This document shows positions 6,734 to 15,368 of a stretch of 34,876 nt of DNA, one piece after another (the first letter of the stretch is position 1; each line of letters starts with the position of its first letter). Where the stretch lies: the NCBI GenBank assembly GCA_024398815.1, contig JAKSIL010000029.1, positions 1 to 34,876 on the forward strand, written 5' to 3'. Source of the DNA: Fibrobacter sp. (lineage in GTDB: Bacteria; Fibrobacterota; Fibrobacteria; Fibrobacterales; Fibrobacteraceae). The translations under genes were made by a program, and so were the position numbers. A model generated the notes under the pieces. The model searched no databases. It saw nothing but the letters and a program-made list of their open reading frames with translations, and was not told the origin of the DNA.

Positions 6734-8494
6734 ATGATAAAAAGATTCATTTTATCATTCTGTTTTGCAACGGTCTTTTCATTAGCGCAATCGTACGACC
6801 TTCCCATCATTTTTGTGGACACCAAAGCTCAATGCCTTGATTACAAAAATACCGAAAAAATTCCTGCGACAATGCTCCCTGCAACCATGAGAGTGCTTGA
6901 AGGATCCGAGAATAACGTGGCCGACAGCGCCAATGGCAAACTTTACGACATTGGTATCAAGATAAGGGGGCATGAATCCGCTCTGTTTCCAAAACCGGGC
7001 TACAGCGTAGAAATCCGCGATGCAAAGGGCAAGGGCCTTGACGCAAGCCTGTTCGGACTCCCTCCTTCTGACGACTGGATTTTTCACGGCCCTTATGTAG
7101 ACAAAAGCCTGATGCGAAATTCGCTTGCCCATTGGCTCTTTAGGCAAACTGGCCGTTACAGCCCCCGCACCAGGCATTTTGACTTGTACATCAACGGTAT
7201 GTACCGCGGAGTGTACGTTTTGATTGAAAAAATCAAGCGCGGCAAGTACCGAGTCGACGTAGACAAGCTCGACGAAACCGATGTGAGTGGCGACGACGTT
7301 ACCGGCGGTTACATCTGGTCAATTGACAAGGTAAAATCGGCTACCGGCGGCAAGGCTTTCAATAATGATGGATTCACGACCTCCGATGGGTTGGATGTTT
7401 TTCTGCGTTACCCAAAAAAGACGAAAATTCAACCGGAACAAGAAGAATATCTAAAAAATTACCTGAACAATCTTGAATCTTTGGCCAAAAACGATAGCAA
7501 TAGTTTTAAATACGAAAAATATGTGGATGTCGCTTCTGCCGTTGACTATGTTCTTCACGAAGAAATGATGGACAACATTGACGCTTACACAAGCGCATTC
7601 TTTTTTTACATGCAGAAAGAAAGCAATGGTGGCAAGGTGAATTTCGGCCCTCCGTGGGATTTCAATCTTGCCCTGAACAACGTCTTCGAACCTAAAAATT
7701 CGGAGATGAATAGCGTTGGATTTGGAGGAAAAAGCGGTTGGAGAATTGAAGAAATTGCGAAAATGAACCAGTCTATACTGATGACGAACTTCGGTTCACC
7801 GCTTACACCCACCTGGTTTATCCAAATGTGGAAGGATGCCGATTACCAGAGCGAACTGAAAAAGCGTTGGGCGGAACTCCGCAGTGGCGTTTGGCACACC
7901 AATACTTTGGATGCCTATCTTGATTCCATGAAGACGTATTTGAAAAATGCTGCCGACAGGAACTTCAAGCGCTGGCCGAATTTGGGCAAGATAAGCGGAG
8001 AATGCGACGAAGACCCGGAACCGATGAAAAACTGCGAACGCATTAGCAGCTGTAACGCTTTGGTCGTCATGTCCATTGGTGGCAACAATGCCGATACTTG
8101 GGATGGTGAAGTGGAATATCTCCGTAAAAAGATGAAAGAGAGAATCGCCTGGATGGATGAACAGCTAGGATTTACTGAACCAGCCGCTCCCATCGTGACG
8201 GAACCCGTCATTCACGACCCTGATTGGCAGAAAGATGAAAAAGTCGATTCCATTCCGAAAGAGAGTGCCATCAGTGATTTCGACAGACTTTCTCCGACGA
8301 ATTTCATTGTGGTGAATGGAGACCGCATTGATGTGCGGACCAGTATTGGCGGCGATTTTGCCTTGATAGACTTGAACGGAGTCGTCTTGTACAAGACTCG
8401 CATCAAGATGGGGTTCACGACCTTGAAGATTCCCTCAAAAGCCAAAAGCAGGCGCTGGATTGCAACTCTTAACGGCAAGATGCTTTCAAAGTAG
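6734..8494 (+). CDS. CotH-kinase-family secreted protein
   Basis: 586 aa from ATG 6734, chosen for GGAG 5 bp upstream and because it begins directly with a signal peptide (KRFILSFCFATVFSLA). The body is the CotH fold: IKIRGHES (about 73-80), then DDWIFHGPYVDKSLMRNSLAHWLF, YINGMYRGVYVLIEKIK, and the late NFGPPWDFNLAL that carries the conserved Asp. CotH proteins are atypical protein kinases first found in spore coats; in fibre-degrading bacteria such secreted forms are often linked to cellulosome-like or surface structures. The last ~75 residues (from about NFIVVNGDRID) look like a small beta-sandwich, possibly a C-terminal sorting domain of the type seen in type IX secretion cargo; tentative. 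Confidence 0.82.
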   Translation: MIKRFILSFCFATVFSLAQSYDLPIIFVDTKAQCLDYKNTEKIPATMLPATMRVLEGSENNVADSANGKLYDIGIKIRGHESALFPKPGYSVEIRDAKGKGLDASLFGLPPSDDWIFHGPYVDKSLMRNSLAHWLFRQTGRYSPRTRHFDLYINGMYRGVYVLIEKIKRGKYRVDVDKLDETDVSGDDVTGGYIWSIDKVKSATGGKAFNNDGFTTSDGLDVFLRYPKKTKIQPEQEEYLKNYLNNLESLAKNDSNSFKYEKYVDVASAVDYVLHEEMMDNIDAYTSAFFFYMQKESNGGKVNFGPPWDFNLALNNVFEPKNSEMNSVGFGGKSGWRIEEIAKMNQSILMTNFGSPLTPTWFIQMWKDADYQSELKKRWAELRSGVWHTNTLDAYLDSMKTYLKNAADRNFKRWPNLGKISGECDEDPEPMKNCERISSCNALVVMSIGGNNADTWDGEVEYLRKKMKERIAWMDEQLGFTEPAAPIVTEPVIHDPDWQKDEKVDSIPKESAISDFDRLSPTNFIVVNGDRIDVRTSIGGDFALIDLNGVVLYKTRIKMGFTTLKIPSKAKSRRWIATLNGKMLSK

Positions 8495-8525
8495 GTTACA
8501 AGTAGTAAGAGTGAATACAAAAAAA

Positions 8526-8552
8526 GCTCCGAGTATCTAGTACTCGAAGCTA
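8526..8552 (-). terminator. Rho-independent terminator after dnaJ
   Basis: Inverted repeat AGCTCCGAGTA / GTACTCGAAGCT with a TCTA loop and one mismatch, preceded on the plus strand by seven A residues. Read on the minus strand it is a stem followed by a U run, correct for dnaJ. It lies in the 90-bp gap between the convergent cotH-like and dnaJ genes. Confidence 0.8.
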
Positions 8553-8584
8553 AAATGAATTTTTTGCATAAACGCGCGAAATTG

Positions 8585-9724
8585 CTACTTGAACAGGTTC
8601 TTCATCTTTTGTAGGAAGGATTCTTCCTGGGCGGTTTCCTTGTCTTTGCGAATTTCGGCGAGCCTCTGGTAGAGTTCCTTTTCTTCGCGGCTCAAATCCT
8701 TCGGGATTTCCACGCCGATTTCGACATAGAGGCTACCACGGTCGCCCTGCTTCTTGAGGGGCCACAGGCCTTGTTCACGAAGACGGAGGATGCTACCAGC
8801 CTGGGAACCGGCTGCAATCTTGATTTGGACTTCGTCGCCGTCCAGAGTCGGTATGCGCTGCGTACCGCCGAGCACCAGCTTGTGGACCGGCACCTTGATG
8901 ACGCAATGCAAATCGTCGCCTTCACGAGTGTAGAAATCGTCCGGCTTTTCGGCAATCACGGCGAGCAAGTCGCCGCAGGCGCCGCCACGCGGGCCGCAGT
9001 TGCCTTCGCCGCGCAGGTTCAGGTACTGGCCTTCACTGACGCCGGCCGGAATCTTGATGGATATTTCTTCGGATTCCTGCAAACGGCCTTCGCCACGGCA
9101 GTTGGAGCACGGGTTCTGGATGACTTCGCCAGTGCCGCCGCAAGTGGGGCAGGCGCTTTCGCTAATCATCTGGAAGAATCCGCCCGTAGCGCGGCGCACA
9201 CGACCGGTACCGTGGCAAGTGGAGCAATCGCTCACGCCGGTACCGCCCTTGCCGTTACATTCCGTACACGGAGTATAGCGCTTTAAGCGAACCTTCTTGG
9301 TGCAGCCTTCGAAGATTTCCTTGTAACTGAGGGCAACCTTAATCTGCAAATCGTTGCCGCGCGGAGGGCCAGCCTTGCGGCGACCACGTCCGCCACCGCC
9401 AAAACCGAAACCGCCGCCGAAAATATCGCCGAACTGGCTGAAGATATCGTCGAAACTGAATCCGCCTCCGCCGAATCCACCGCCGCCAAAACCGCCGCCA
9501 GGAGCGTTGAAGCCGAACTGGTCGTAATTCTTGCGCTTTTCGGGGTTGCTCAAAACATCGTAAGCTTCGGCCGCTTCCTTGAACTTTTCTTCGGCTTCCT
9601 TGTCGCCCGGGTTCTTGTCCGGGTGGTACTTGATGGCAAGCTTCTTATAAGCGTGCTTGATTTCATCAGCACTTGCGTCCTTACCGACGCCCAAAACTTC
9701 GTAATAATCTCTTTTTTCAGCCAT
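8585..9724 (-). CDS. dnaJ: Chaperone DnaJ (Hsp40)
   Basis: 379 aa, standard type I DnaJ length. Residues 1-70 are the J domain with the HPD motif in [10 protein letters not shown], which stimulates DnaK ATPase. A Gly/Phe-rich region (about 72-112) follows. The zinc-binding domain has four CxxCxGxG repeats ([32 protein letters not shown]), then the client-binding C-terminal domains. It lies downstream of dnaK on the same strand, but 175 bp away and behind a terminator hairpin, so it is probably not simply cotranscribed. No sigma-54-like promoter is seen in front of it, unlike dnaK and grpE. Confidence 0.97.
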   Translation of the reverse strand: MAEKRDYYEVLGVGKDASADEIKHAYKKLAIKYHPDKNPGDKEAEEKFKEAAEAYDVLSNPEKRKNYDQFGFNAPGGGFGGGGFGGGGFSFDDIFSQFGDIFGGGFGFGGGGRGRRKAGPPRGNDLQIKVALSYKEIFEGCTKKVRLKRYTPCTECNGKGGTGVSDCSTCHGTGRVRRATGGFFQMISESACPTCGGTGEVIQNPCSNCRGEGRLQESEEISIKIPAGVSEGQYLNLRGEGNCGPRGGACGDLLAVIAEKPDDFYTREGDDLHCVIKVPVHKLVLGGTQRIPTLDGDEVQIKIAAGSQAGSILRLREQGLWPLKKQGDRGSLYVEIGVEIPKDLSREEKELYQRLAEIRKDKETAQEESFLQKMKNLFK

Positions 9725-9754
9725 AATCGCCTCGCGGCTTCTTAAAAATCATCT

Positions 9755-9798
9755 AGATCCTTCGGACTTCGTTGCTTCGCAGCTCCGCTCAGGATGAC
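9755..9798 (-). repeat. Interspersed 'GTCATCCTGAGC ... GGATC' repeat
   Basis: Between dnaJ and dnaK. On the minus strand it begins GTCATCCTGAGCGGAG and ends GAAGGATCT. Shorter relatives (GTCATCCTGGAGCGTAG ... GGGATCC) lie at 12048-12075 and 13727-13754. This is an intergenic REP-like family; no coding potential is apparent. Confidence 0.6.
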
Positions 9799-9826
9799 GC
9801 TCTATATGCCCTTCTATATGCAAAAA

Positions 9827-9849
9827 GGATTGCCCTTACGGGCGAATCC
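9827..9849 (-). terminator. Rho-independent terminator after dnaK
   Basis: On the minus strand GGATTCGCCC, loop GTAA, then GGGCAATCC, followed by five U residues. It lies 51 bp past the dnaK stop and separates dnaK from dnaJ. Confidence 0.8.
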
Positions 9850-9899
9850 TAAATGTTAATCCATGGGGGAGGCGAAAACCTCGCACCCACGGCCTTGAA

Positions 9900-11801
9900 T
9901 TAGTCTACCACTTCGGCGTCGACGACTTCCGGACCGTCGCCCTTCTTTTCGGACTTCGGCTGTTCAGAAGCGCCCGGCTGCGGACCCGGCTGTGCCTGGT
10001 TTGCACCGGCGGCCTGGGCCATGGAACTAATCATGCCCTGGAGCTTGTCCATAGCGGCCTTGATTTCTTCCTTGGTGCCGTTGTCCTTCTTGGCCTTGAT
10101 GTCGTCGATGGCGGCCTGGAGCTGGCTCTTGGTGTCGGCCGGGAGCTTGTCGCCAAATTCCTTGAGCTGACCTTCGGCCTGGTAAGCCATCTGTTCGGCC
10201 TGGTTCTTGATGTCCACGAGTTCACGCTGTTCCTTGTCCTTTGCAGCGTTTGCTTCGGCATCCTTCACCATCTTGTTGATTTCGTCTTCGGAGAGGCCGC
10301 TGGAACTGGTAATCTTGATGGACTGTTCCTTGCCGGTTTCCTTGTCCTTGGCGGAAACGTGCACGATACCGTTGGCGTCGATGTCGAAGGTCACTTCGAT
10401 CTGCGGAACGCCGCGCGGCTTCTTCGGGAGGTCGGTCAAGTCGAACTTGCCGAGGGTGCGGTTGTCGCGGGCAAATTCGCGTTCGCCCTGGAGCACGTGA
10501 ATGGTAACGGCCGGCTGGTTGTCTTCGGCAGTGGAGAACACCTGGCTCTTCTTGGTCGGAATCGTGGTGTTGCGGTCGATGAGCTTCGTCATCACGCCAC
10601 CGAGGGTTTCGATACCGAGGGAAAGCGGGGTCACATCGAGGAGGAGCACATCCTTCACGGCAGAGTCGCCGCTAAGAACTGCGCCCTGGACGGCTGCACC
10701 GATGGCCACGACTTCGTCCGGGTTCACGGTCTTGTTCGGATCCTTGCCAAAGAACTTCTTCACTGCATCCTGGACGGCCGGGATACGGGTAGAGCCACCG
10801 ACGAGAATCACTTCGTCGATTTCAGAGAGCTGGAGGCCGGAGTCGGCGATAGCCTTGCGGCACGGATCCATGGAGCGTTCAACGAGGTGAGCGGTCAGCT
10901 GGTCGAACTTGGCACGGCTGAGGGTGAGGTCCAAGTGCTTCGGGCCAGTAGCGTCAGCAGTGATGAAGGGGAGGTTGATGTTCGTGGAAGTCGTAGCGGA
11001 GAGGTCGATCTTTGCCTTTTCTGCGGCGTCCTTCAAACGCTGGAGGGCCATCTTGTCCTTCTTCAGGTCGATGGACGGATTGTCCTTCTTGAATTCGTCG
11101 TTGATCCAGTCGATGATGACTTCGTCGAAGTTGTCACCGCCGAGCATCGTATCGCCGTTGGTGGCCTTCACGCTGAACATGCCGTCGTCGATTTCCAGGA
11201 TGGAGATATCGAACGTACCACCACCGAGGTCATAAACGGCAACCTTTTCGCTCTTCTTGGAGTCAAGGCCGTAGGCGAGGGCGGCGGCCGTCGGTTCGTT
11301 CACGATACGGAGAACTTCGAGGCCAGCGATCTTGCCGGCATCCTTTGTAGCCTGGCGCTGGGAGTCGTTAAAGTAAGCAGGAACCGTAATCACGGCCTGG
11401 GAAACGGATTCGCCGAGGTAGTCTTCGGCAATCTTCTTCATGGTCTGGAGCACGGCTGCAGAAATTTCGGGAGGAGCGAACTGCTTGTCGTCAATCTGCA
11501 CACGAATCGGATCGGAACCCGAACCCACGAGCTTGTACGGCATGTTGGTTTCGACGCTGGAGCATTCGCCGGCGGTACGGCCCATGAAGCGCTTGATGGA
11601 GTAAATCGTCTTTTCGGGGTTGGTGATGGCCTGGCGCTTTGCCACGTGACCGACCAAGCGTTCGCCAGTCTTGCCGAAGGCGACAATAGACGGGGTGGTG
11701 CGGAAACCTTCCGCGTTAGCGATTACGACCGGCTTGCCGCCTTCCATCACGGAAACGCAGCTGTTTGTTGTACCGAGGTCAATACCAATAATCTTGCTCA
11801 T
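9900..11801 (-). CDS. dnaK: Chaperone DnaK (Hsp70)
   Basis: 633 aa, full length. The N-terminal ATPase domain starts [19 protein letters not shown] and contains [17 protein letters not shown] (about 195-211) and [13 protein letters not shown] (about 335-347). The substrate-binding domain includes [14 protein letters not shown] and the helical lid; the tail ends EVVDAEVVD, the acidic C-terminal motif that recruits co-chaperones. It folds and protects proteins with DnaJ and GrpE in the cytoplasm. The 5' region holds a consensus-perfect sigma-54 promoter (11867-11881) and two related inverted repeats, with no CIRCE element, suggesting unusual control of this heat-shock gene. Confidence 0.98.
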   Translation of the reverse strand: MSKIIGIDLGTTNSCVSVMEGGKPVVIANAEGFRTTPSIVAFGKTGERLVGHVAKRQAITNPEKTIYSIKRFMGRTAGECSSVETNMPYKLVGSGSDPIRVQIDDKQFAPPEISAAVLQTMKKIAEDYLGESVSQAVITVPAYFNDSQRQATKDAGKIAGLEVLRIVNEPTAAALAYGLDSKKSEKVAVYDLGGGTFDISILEIDDGMFSVKATNGDTMLGGDNFDEVIIDWINDEFKKDNPSIDLKKDKMALQRLKDAAEKAKIDLSATTSTNINLPFITADATGPKHLDLTLSRAKFDQLTAHLVERSMDPCRKAIADSGLQLSEIDEVILVGGSTRIPAVQDAVKKFFGKDPNKTVNPDEVVAIGAAVQGAVLSGDSAVKDVLLLDVTPLSLGIETLGGVMTKLIDRNTTIPTKKSQVFSTAEDNQPAVTIHVLQGEREFARDNRTLGKFDLTDLPKKPRGVPQIEVTFDIDANGIVHVSAKDKETGKEQSIKITSSSGLSEDEINKMVKDAEANAAKDKEQRELVDIKNQAEQMAYQAEGQLKEFGDKLPADTKSQLQAAIDDIKAKKDNGTKEEIKAAMDKLQGMISSMAQAAGANQAQPGPQPGASEQPKSEKKGDGPEVVDAEVVD

Positions 11802-11866
11802 AATGAGTCTCCTGTTTTAAACTTTTGTGCGAATTCAATCGCCTTTTTGATTTCGCCCACTTATAA

Positions 11867-11881
11867 GCAAAAGCCGTGCCA
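11867..11881 (-). promoter_or_regulatory. Sigma-54 (RpoN) -24/-12 promoter of dnaK
   Basis: On the minus strand TTGGCACG, four bases, TTGCT: a complete match to the sigma-54 consensus TGGCACG-N4-TTGCW with correct spacing. Predicted start of transcription is about 11855, giving a ~50-base leader before dnaK. The same element, also perfect, precedes grpE. Confidence 0.8.
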
Positions 11882-11900
11882 AAAGCGAAAAAAGTCCGTT

Positions 11901-11919
11901 TTGTTTCGTTATGAAACAA
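11901..11919. promoter_or_regulatory. Inverted repeat upstream of the dnaK promoter (candidate activator site)
   Basis: TTGTTTC, GTTAT, GAAACAA: perfect 7-bp arms, extended by outer CCGTTTT/AAAACGG arms. The centre is about 54 bp upstream of the predicted start. The half ATGAAACA recurs in front of grpE. Likely binding site for a sigma-54 activator or another regulator. Confidence 0.65.
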
Positions 11920-11950
11920 GAAAACGGCAAAAAAAAGGGGTAAAAATGGC

Positions 11951-11968
11951 TTGTTTCATATTAAAACA
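11951..11968. promoter_or_regulatory. Second, weaker copy of the dnaK upstream inverted repeat
   Basis: TTGTTTC, ATATT, AAAACA: the left half matches the site at 11901 exactly and the right half partly. The centre is about 103 bp upstream of the predicted start, the usual distance for a sigma-54 enhancer-binding protein. Confidence 0.45.
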
Positions 11969-11982
11969 CCCTGTAAAAGGGA

Positions 11983-12125
11983 GGGGGAGGCATCCCCCTG
12001 CCTTCAGCCTTGCCCCTCTTGCGTCACTCAAGAGCGTTTCCTTTTACGTCATCCTGGAGCGTAGCGACGGGATCCATACATTTCATACCGTCGTTTGACA
12101 GGGGCAAGTCTTCCGTCACCCCCTC
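11983..12125. repeat. 143-bp intergenic repeat, copy A
   Basis: Nearly identical to 13662-13804; the only difference noticed is AAGAGCG versus AAGTGCG. It begins GGGGGAGGCATCCCCCTG (itself a small hairpin) and ends near CGTCACCCCCTC. It contains one of the GTCATCCTGGAGC repeats. The stretch 12126-12228 to the next gene holds nothing recognised. Confidence 0.85.
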
Positions 12126-12228
12126 GCCTAAGGGCTCTGCCCTTAAAAACCCGGCATCAGGCAACCCACGGCTCCGAAGCCATTTCATGAGCAAAGGAGC
12201 GCTCCGGGTAGGTTTAGTTGTGTCTGAA

Positions 12229-13476
12229 TTAATCTTTTAAGCAACGAACTGACACAGCAAAAGTCTTGTCTTCTGAATAAATTTTAGCAGTTCGATCACA
12301 TCCTGTTAAAGATGCGGGACCTTTAATTTCTAAAACAAAGTATTTTGACTTACTGTATTCATCACTTAACAATATGTATGATTCATCATACATAAAAAGG
12401 TAATCAGTGATAGTAGCTGAAAAAACTCCCGATGGCAAGGCTGAAAAGCCATAGGCATCGGACCCATTGCATCCACTTTGCCAATTTTCACCAGACATCA
12501 ATTTTAATCCAGATTTCTTTTCACCAAGAGTCGCCAATACGCCGACATTCGTCAATAAAATTTCAGTTTCAGCTTTAGTAGGAATGTGCCATCCCTCTGG
12601 GCAAACGCCTTGAATTGGCGCATCCGGTTTACAAGTAACCCCATTTCCACAGCCAGTTGTTACAGAATCAAGAGCAGCACTCCAAAAATATAATCTTCCG
12701 TATTTTTTACAAGTGTCCGATTTATAATGACAAACACTTCTGTTTATAAAACCTAAACTATCGGCTTCATAACTCAAATTTTCAGCCATCCACCATTGCT
12801 CACCAATTTTCACCGTTTTATATGTTTTACCATCTCTTTCATCGTATAATGTTCCGTAAATGCAATTATCTTCTGTTTTTGTTTTACAAGATTGGACAAC
12901 AGAACTACTTGACACTTCACTTGAAGAGCTTTCCTCAACCTTTTCGCTGCTGCTAGATTCTACAGGCTTTTCAGAACTGGAGGATACTTCGTTCTTTTCG
13001 GAACTTGAAGATTCCTCGACCTTTACGGAACTGGAGGATTCTGCGGCTTTCATCGAACTCGATGATTCATCCACCTTGGCAGAACTGGACGATTCTTCAA
13101 CCTTCGCCGAACTGCTGCCAGCCGCCCCCTCGCTCGATGACGACTTTTCGCCCTTGCCGCTGCTGCTCGACTCTACCTTGCCGGAACTCGACGAGGATTT
13201 TTCGTCGCTGGAAGAACTGCCATCGACCGCCTTCTCACTCGACGAAGACTCGTTCGGCTCCGCTGACTGCGGAGCCTGTCCTGAACTAGTCGAAGGACTC
13301 TCAGTGACACTTGATGATGAACTGTTGCCAGGAATCACGTCGTCGCTGGAGGAGGAGAGGGTAGCCTCGCCATCCGCAGGCCCCGCCGGCGAATCGCTCG
13401 AACCGTCGTCCCCGCAAGCATTGCCAAGCAACGCCGCCACCACAACCATTCCCCCCAGAACAAACTTCTTCAACAT
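12229..13476 (-). CDS. FISUMP-domain lipoprotein 1
   Basis: 415 aa from ATG 13476; a GTG at 13488 is in frame, but the ribosome-binding GAGG lies between the two. Signal peptide with lipobox LGNAC (Cys about 21). Residues ~40-205 are a linker of SSSS blocks separated by short charged spacers (EKAVDG, KVEE, KVDE). The C-terminal ~205 residues are the FISUMP domain: DERDGKTYKTVKIGEQWWMA, YGRLYFWSAAL, CPEGWHIP, YGFSALPSG and SVRCLKD. Probably anchored to a membrane and exposed; function unknown. Its first ~122 codons and upstream region are duplicated in the gene at 13964-15085, while the rest of the linker and the domain are different. Confidence 0.85.
   Translation of the reverse strand: MLKKFVLGGMVVVAALLGNACGDDGSSDSPAGPADGEATLSSSSDDVIPGNSSSSSVTESPSTSSGQAPQSAEPNESSSSEKAVDGSSSSDEKSSSSSGKVESSSSGKGEKSSSSEGAAGSSSAKVEESSSSAKVDESSSSMKAAESSSSVKVEESSSSEKNEVSSSSEKPVESSSSEKVEESSSSEVSSSSVVQSCKTKTEDNCIYGTLYDERDGKTYKTVKIGEQWWMAENLSYEADSLGFINRSVCHYKSDTCKKYGRLYFWSAALDSVTTGCGNGVTCKPDAPIQGVCPEGWHIPTKAETEILLTNVGVLATLGEKKSGLKLMSGENWQSGCNGSDAYGFSALPSGVFSATITDYLFMYDESYILLSDEYSKSKYFVLEIKGPASLTGCDRTAKIYSEDKTFAVSVRCLKD
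13278..13298. repeat. 21-bp palindromic repeat inside the FISUMP lipoprotein 1 coding region
   Basis: GTCCTGA and TCGAAGGAC halves around CTAG form an imperfect palindrome that resembles the widespread GTCCTGAGC..GTCGAAGGAC genomic repeat (source of spurious 'PELVEG' peptides when annotated). Here it is read in frame as part of PSTSSGQAP, adding residues compatible with the flexible linker. A second copy lies at 14887-14907. Confidence 0.6.
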
Positions 13477-13488
13477 AAATAACCTCAC

Positions 13489-13661
13489 CCTTAAATATAA
13501 CCTAAACCTCGCCCCAAATCAACCACCCCGTGACTAAATACACCGGTTTTTACCCCATACCGCAAGGCTCATCGCTTGTATAGGGATGAGTTATAAGTCT
13601 GATTATTTGCACATATGAAATCCTTTTCTAAATCCCCCTTTTATGACATTAGAAGGGGTGG
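13489..13661 (-). promoter_or_regulatory. Duplicated upstream region of FISUMP lipoprotein 1
   Basis: From about 13547 to 13610 it is identical to 15156-15219 in front of FISUMP lipoprotein 2 (CCGGTTTTTACCCC ... TTATTTGCAC), so it probably carries the shared promoter. The exact -10/-35 boxes are not clear. Nearer the gene the two copies are ~90% similar. Only half of the CATATGTGCAAA palindrome found at 15222-15246 remains here. Confidence 0.5.
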
Positions 13662-13804
13662 GGGGGAGGCATCCCCCTGCCTTCAGCCTTGCCCCTCTTG
13701 CGTCACTCAAGTGCGTTTCCTTTTACGTCATCCTGGAGCGTAGCGACGGGATCCATACATTTCATACCGTCGTTTGACAGGGGCAAGTCTTCCGTCACCC
13801 CCTC
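13662..13804. repeat. 143-bp intergenic repeat, copy B
   Basis: Second copy of the repeat at 11983-12125, same orientation, 1679 bp away. The two copies therefore bracket FISUMP lipoprotein 1 and its promoter, a layout that allows deletion or duplication of that gene by homologous recombination. A 20-bp fragment of its start recurs at 15281-15300. Confidence 0.85.
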
Positions 13805-13854
13805 TGCGGGCGCTCGCCGCCCCGCAACGCCCCGGCTCCTCTGCAAAAAAAATA

Positions 13855-13876
13855 ACGCCGGGGGAGAACCCAGCGT
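13855..13876 (-). terminator. Rho-independent terminator after FISUMP lipoprotein 2
   Basis: On the minus strand ACGCTGGG pairs with CCCGGCGT (one G-U) and is followed by TATTTTTTTT. It lies 88 bp past the stop codon at 13964. Confidence 0.65.
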
Positions 13877-13963
13877 ATTCTATCGATTGGAATGCCATCG
13901 TTTAGGATGGAGTCGGGTGCCAACGGTCTTGCTCTTGAATTGGACAGACAAGAGAAAAATCGT

Positions 13964-15085
13964 CTACTCCGAGTCTTTTATACAACGAACAGAAACTGCA
14001 CTATAATCATCATCTATACTAATATCTGGAGGATCCGAATTATATATCGTTATTTCTACAACCCGGCTCTTATTTTTTATCATAAAAAGCGCTCTTCTCC
14101 CTATTCCAGAATATTTATGAATCCAATTTTTATATCCATATGCATAAACGCTGAAACCGATTTCGTTTGTTCCATTCGTTGATTTTCCCTGCCATACCAC
14201 CCAGCTAGAATCAGCCTTTAAAGATTCATTTAGGTTATCTCCAATTAAATTTTTCCATTCCACCGAATCAGGCAAATGCCATCCTTCTGGACATATTTGT
14301 ACCTTTTTTACATCATACGTATAAAGTCGCCCATAAAGATTGCAGTATTTTGTTGAATCATTATAGCAGAAGCTATTTGTTCCTGCTTTATATGCATAAT
14401 TTAGATTCTCGGCCATCCAAACCTGTTCGCCAATGGTCACCGTTTTATAGACTTGATTGTCACGCAAATCGGTTAAGATGTTATTTTCTGCATCATAAAT
14501 ACTCTTCACCGTTGGTGTCTCGGAACTTGATGACAAAGTAATAGAACTGGATGATTCTGTCTCTAAACTCGAACTGCTTTCCACAATGCTTGAAGAGGAC
14601 TCCACGACAGATGACGAAGACGGCACCTCGCTAGACGAACTTTTAACCGACGAAGAGGATTCTGCCACGCTCAAAGAACTCTTTTCCGAAGAAGACGACC
14701 CAACGACAACATCCGAAGAACTGCTGCCAGCCGCCCCCTCGCTCGATGACGACTTTTCGCCCTTGCCGCTGCTGCTCGACTCTACCTTGCCGGAACTCGA
14801 CGAGGATTTTTCGTCGCTGGAAGAACTGCCATCGACCGCCTTCTCACTCGACGAAGACTCGTTCGGCTCCGCTGACTGCGGAGCCTGTCCTGAACTAGTC
14901 GAAGGACTCTCAGTGACACTTGATGATGAACTGTTGCCAGGAATCACGTCGTCGCTGGAGGAGGAGAGGGTAGCCTCGCCATCCGCAGGCCCCGCCGGGG
15001 AATCGCTCGATGCATCGTCCCCGCAAGCATTGCCAAGCAACGCCGCCACCACAACCATTCCCCCAAGAACAAACTTCTTCAGCAT
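13964..15085 (-). CDS. FISUMP-domain lipoprotein 2
   Basis: 373 aa from ATG 15085 with GAGG upstream. Signal peptide and lipobox LGNAC are as in FISUMP lipoprotein 1; from 14718 to 15085 the two genes align without a gap (offset 1609) and are almost identical, then diverge abruptly inside the polyserine linker. The C-terminal domain (from about DLRDNQVYKTVTIGEQVWMA) has YGRLYTYDVKK, CPEGWHLP, GFSVYAYGY and SVRCIKDSE, a shorter FISUMP variant. This 'same N-terminus, different domain' pattern suggests the export leader was copied onto, or recombined with, another FISUMP domain. Confidence 0.85.
   Translation of the reverse strand: MLKKFVLGGMVVVAALLGNACGDDASSDSPAGPADGEATLSSSSDDVIPGNSSSSSVTESPSTSSGQAPQSAEPNESSSSEKAVDGSSSSDEKSSSSSGKVESSSSGKGEKSSSSEGAAGSSSSDVVVGSSSSEKSSLSVAESSSSVKSSSSEVPSSSSVVESSSSIVESSSSLETESSSSITLSSSSETPTVKSIYDAENNILTDLRDNQVYKTVTIGEQVWMAENLNYAYKAGTNSFCYNDSTKYCNLYGRLYTYDVKKVQICPEGWHLPDSVEWKNLIGDNLNESLKADSSWVVWQGKSTNGTNEIGFSVYAYGYKNWIHKYSGIGRRALFMIKNKSRVVEITIYNSDPPDISIDDDYSAVSVRCIKDSE
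14887..14907. repeat. 21-bp palindromic repeat inside the FISUMP lipoprotein 2 coding region
   Basis: Identical to 13278-13298 and within the duplicated leader segment, so it was present before the duplication. Confidence 0.6.
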
Positions 15086-15221
15086 AAAACACCTCACCCC
15101 TAAATATAACCTAACCCCCGCCCCAAATCAATCCCCCGTGACCCAACGCACCGGTTTTTACCCCATACCGCAAGGCTCATCGCTTGTATAGGGATGAGTT
15201 ATAAGTCTGATTATTTGCACC

Positions 15222-15246
15222 CATATGTGCAAAATTTGCACATATG
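15222..15246. promoter_or_regulatory. 25-bp palindrome upstream of FISUMP lipoprotein 2
   Basis: CATATGTGCAAA, central A, TTTGCACATATG: perfect 12-bp arms. It lies about 137 bp upstream of the start codon, at the far end of the duplicated promoter region. In the sister copy only one half is left, consistent with a deletion between the TTTGCAC direct repeats. May be an operator. Confidence 0.45.
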
Positions 15247-15368
15247 AAATTTTTCCCCAATTCCCCCTCTTATGACATTAGAAGGGGAGGGGGAGGCATC
15301 CCAAAATTGATTCGCAGGGTGTTACCTTTTTCCATAAAAAATGCCCCAAAAATTGCTTTTTTCAAAAA

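Noticed and set aside
11802..11983. CIRCE/HrcA operator upstream of dnaK
   Set aside because: No TTAGCACTC-N9-GAGTGCTAA-like sequence is present; the inverted repeats there have a different sequence.
10359..12098. A 579-codon plus-strand frame opposite dnaK
   Set aside because: It is the antisense of dnaK, an intact and strongly conserved gene; long antisense frames are common opposite GC-biased codons. No ribosome-binding site or known domain.
12860..13537. Plus-strand frames rich in Glu, Asp, Ser and Leu opposite both FISUMP lipoproteins, containing CPELVEG
   Set aside because: Antisense reading of the polyserine linkers and of the palindromic repeat, a well-known source of spurious proteins.
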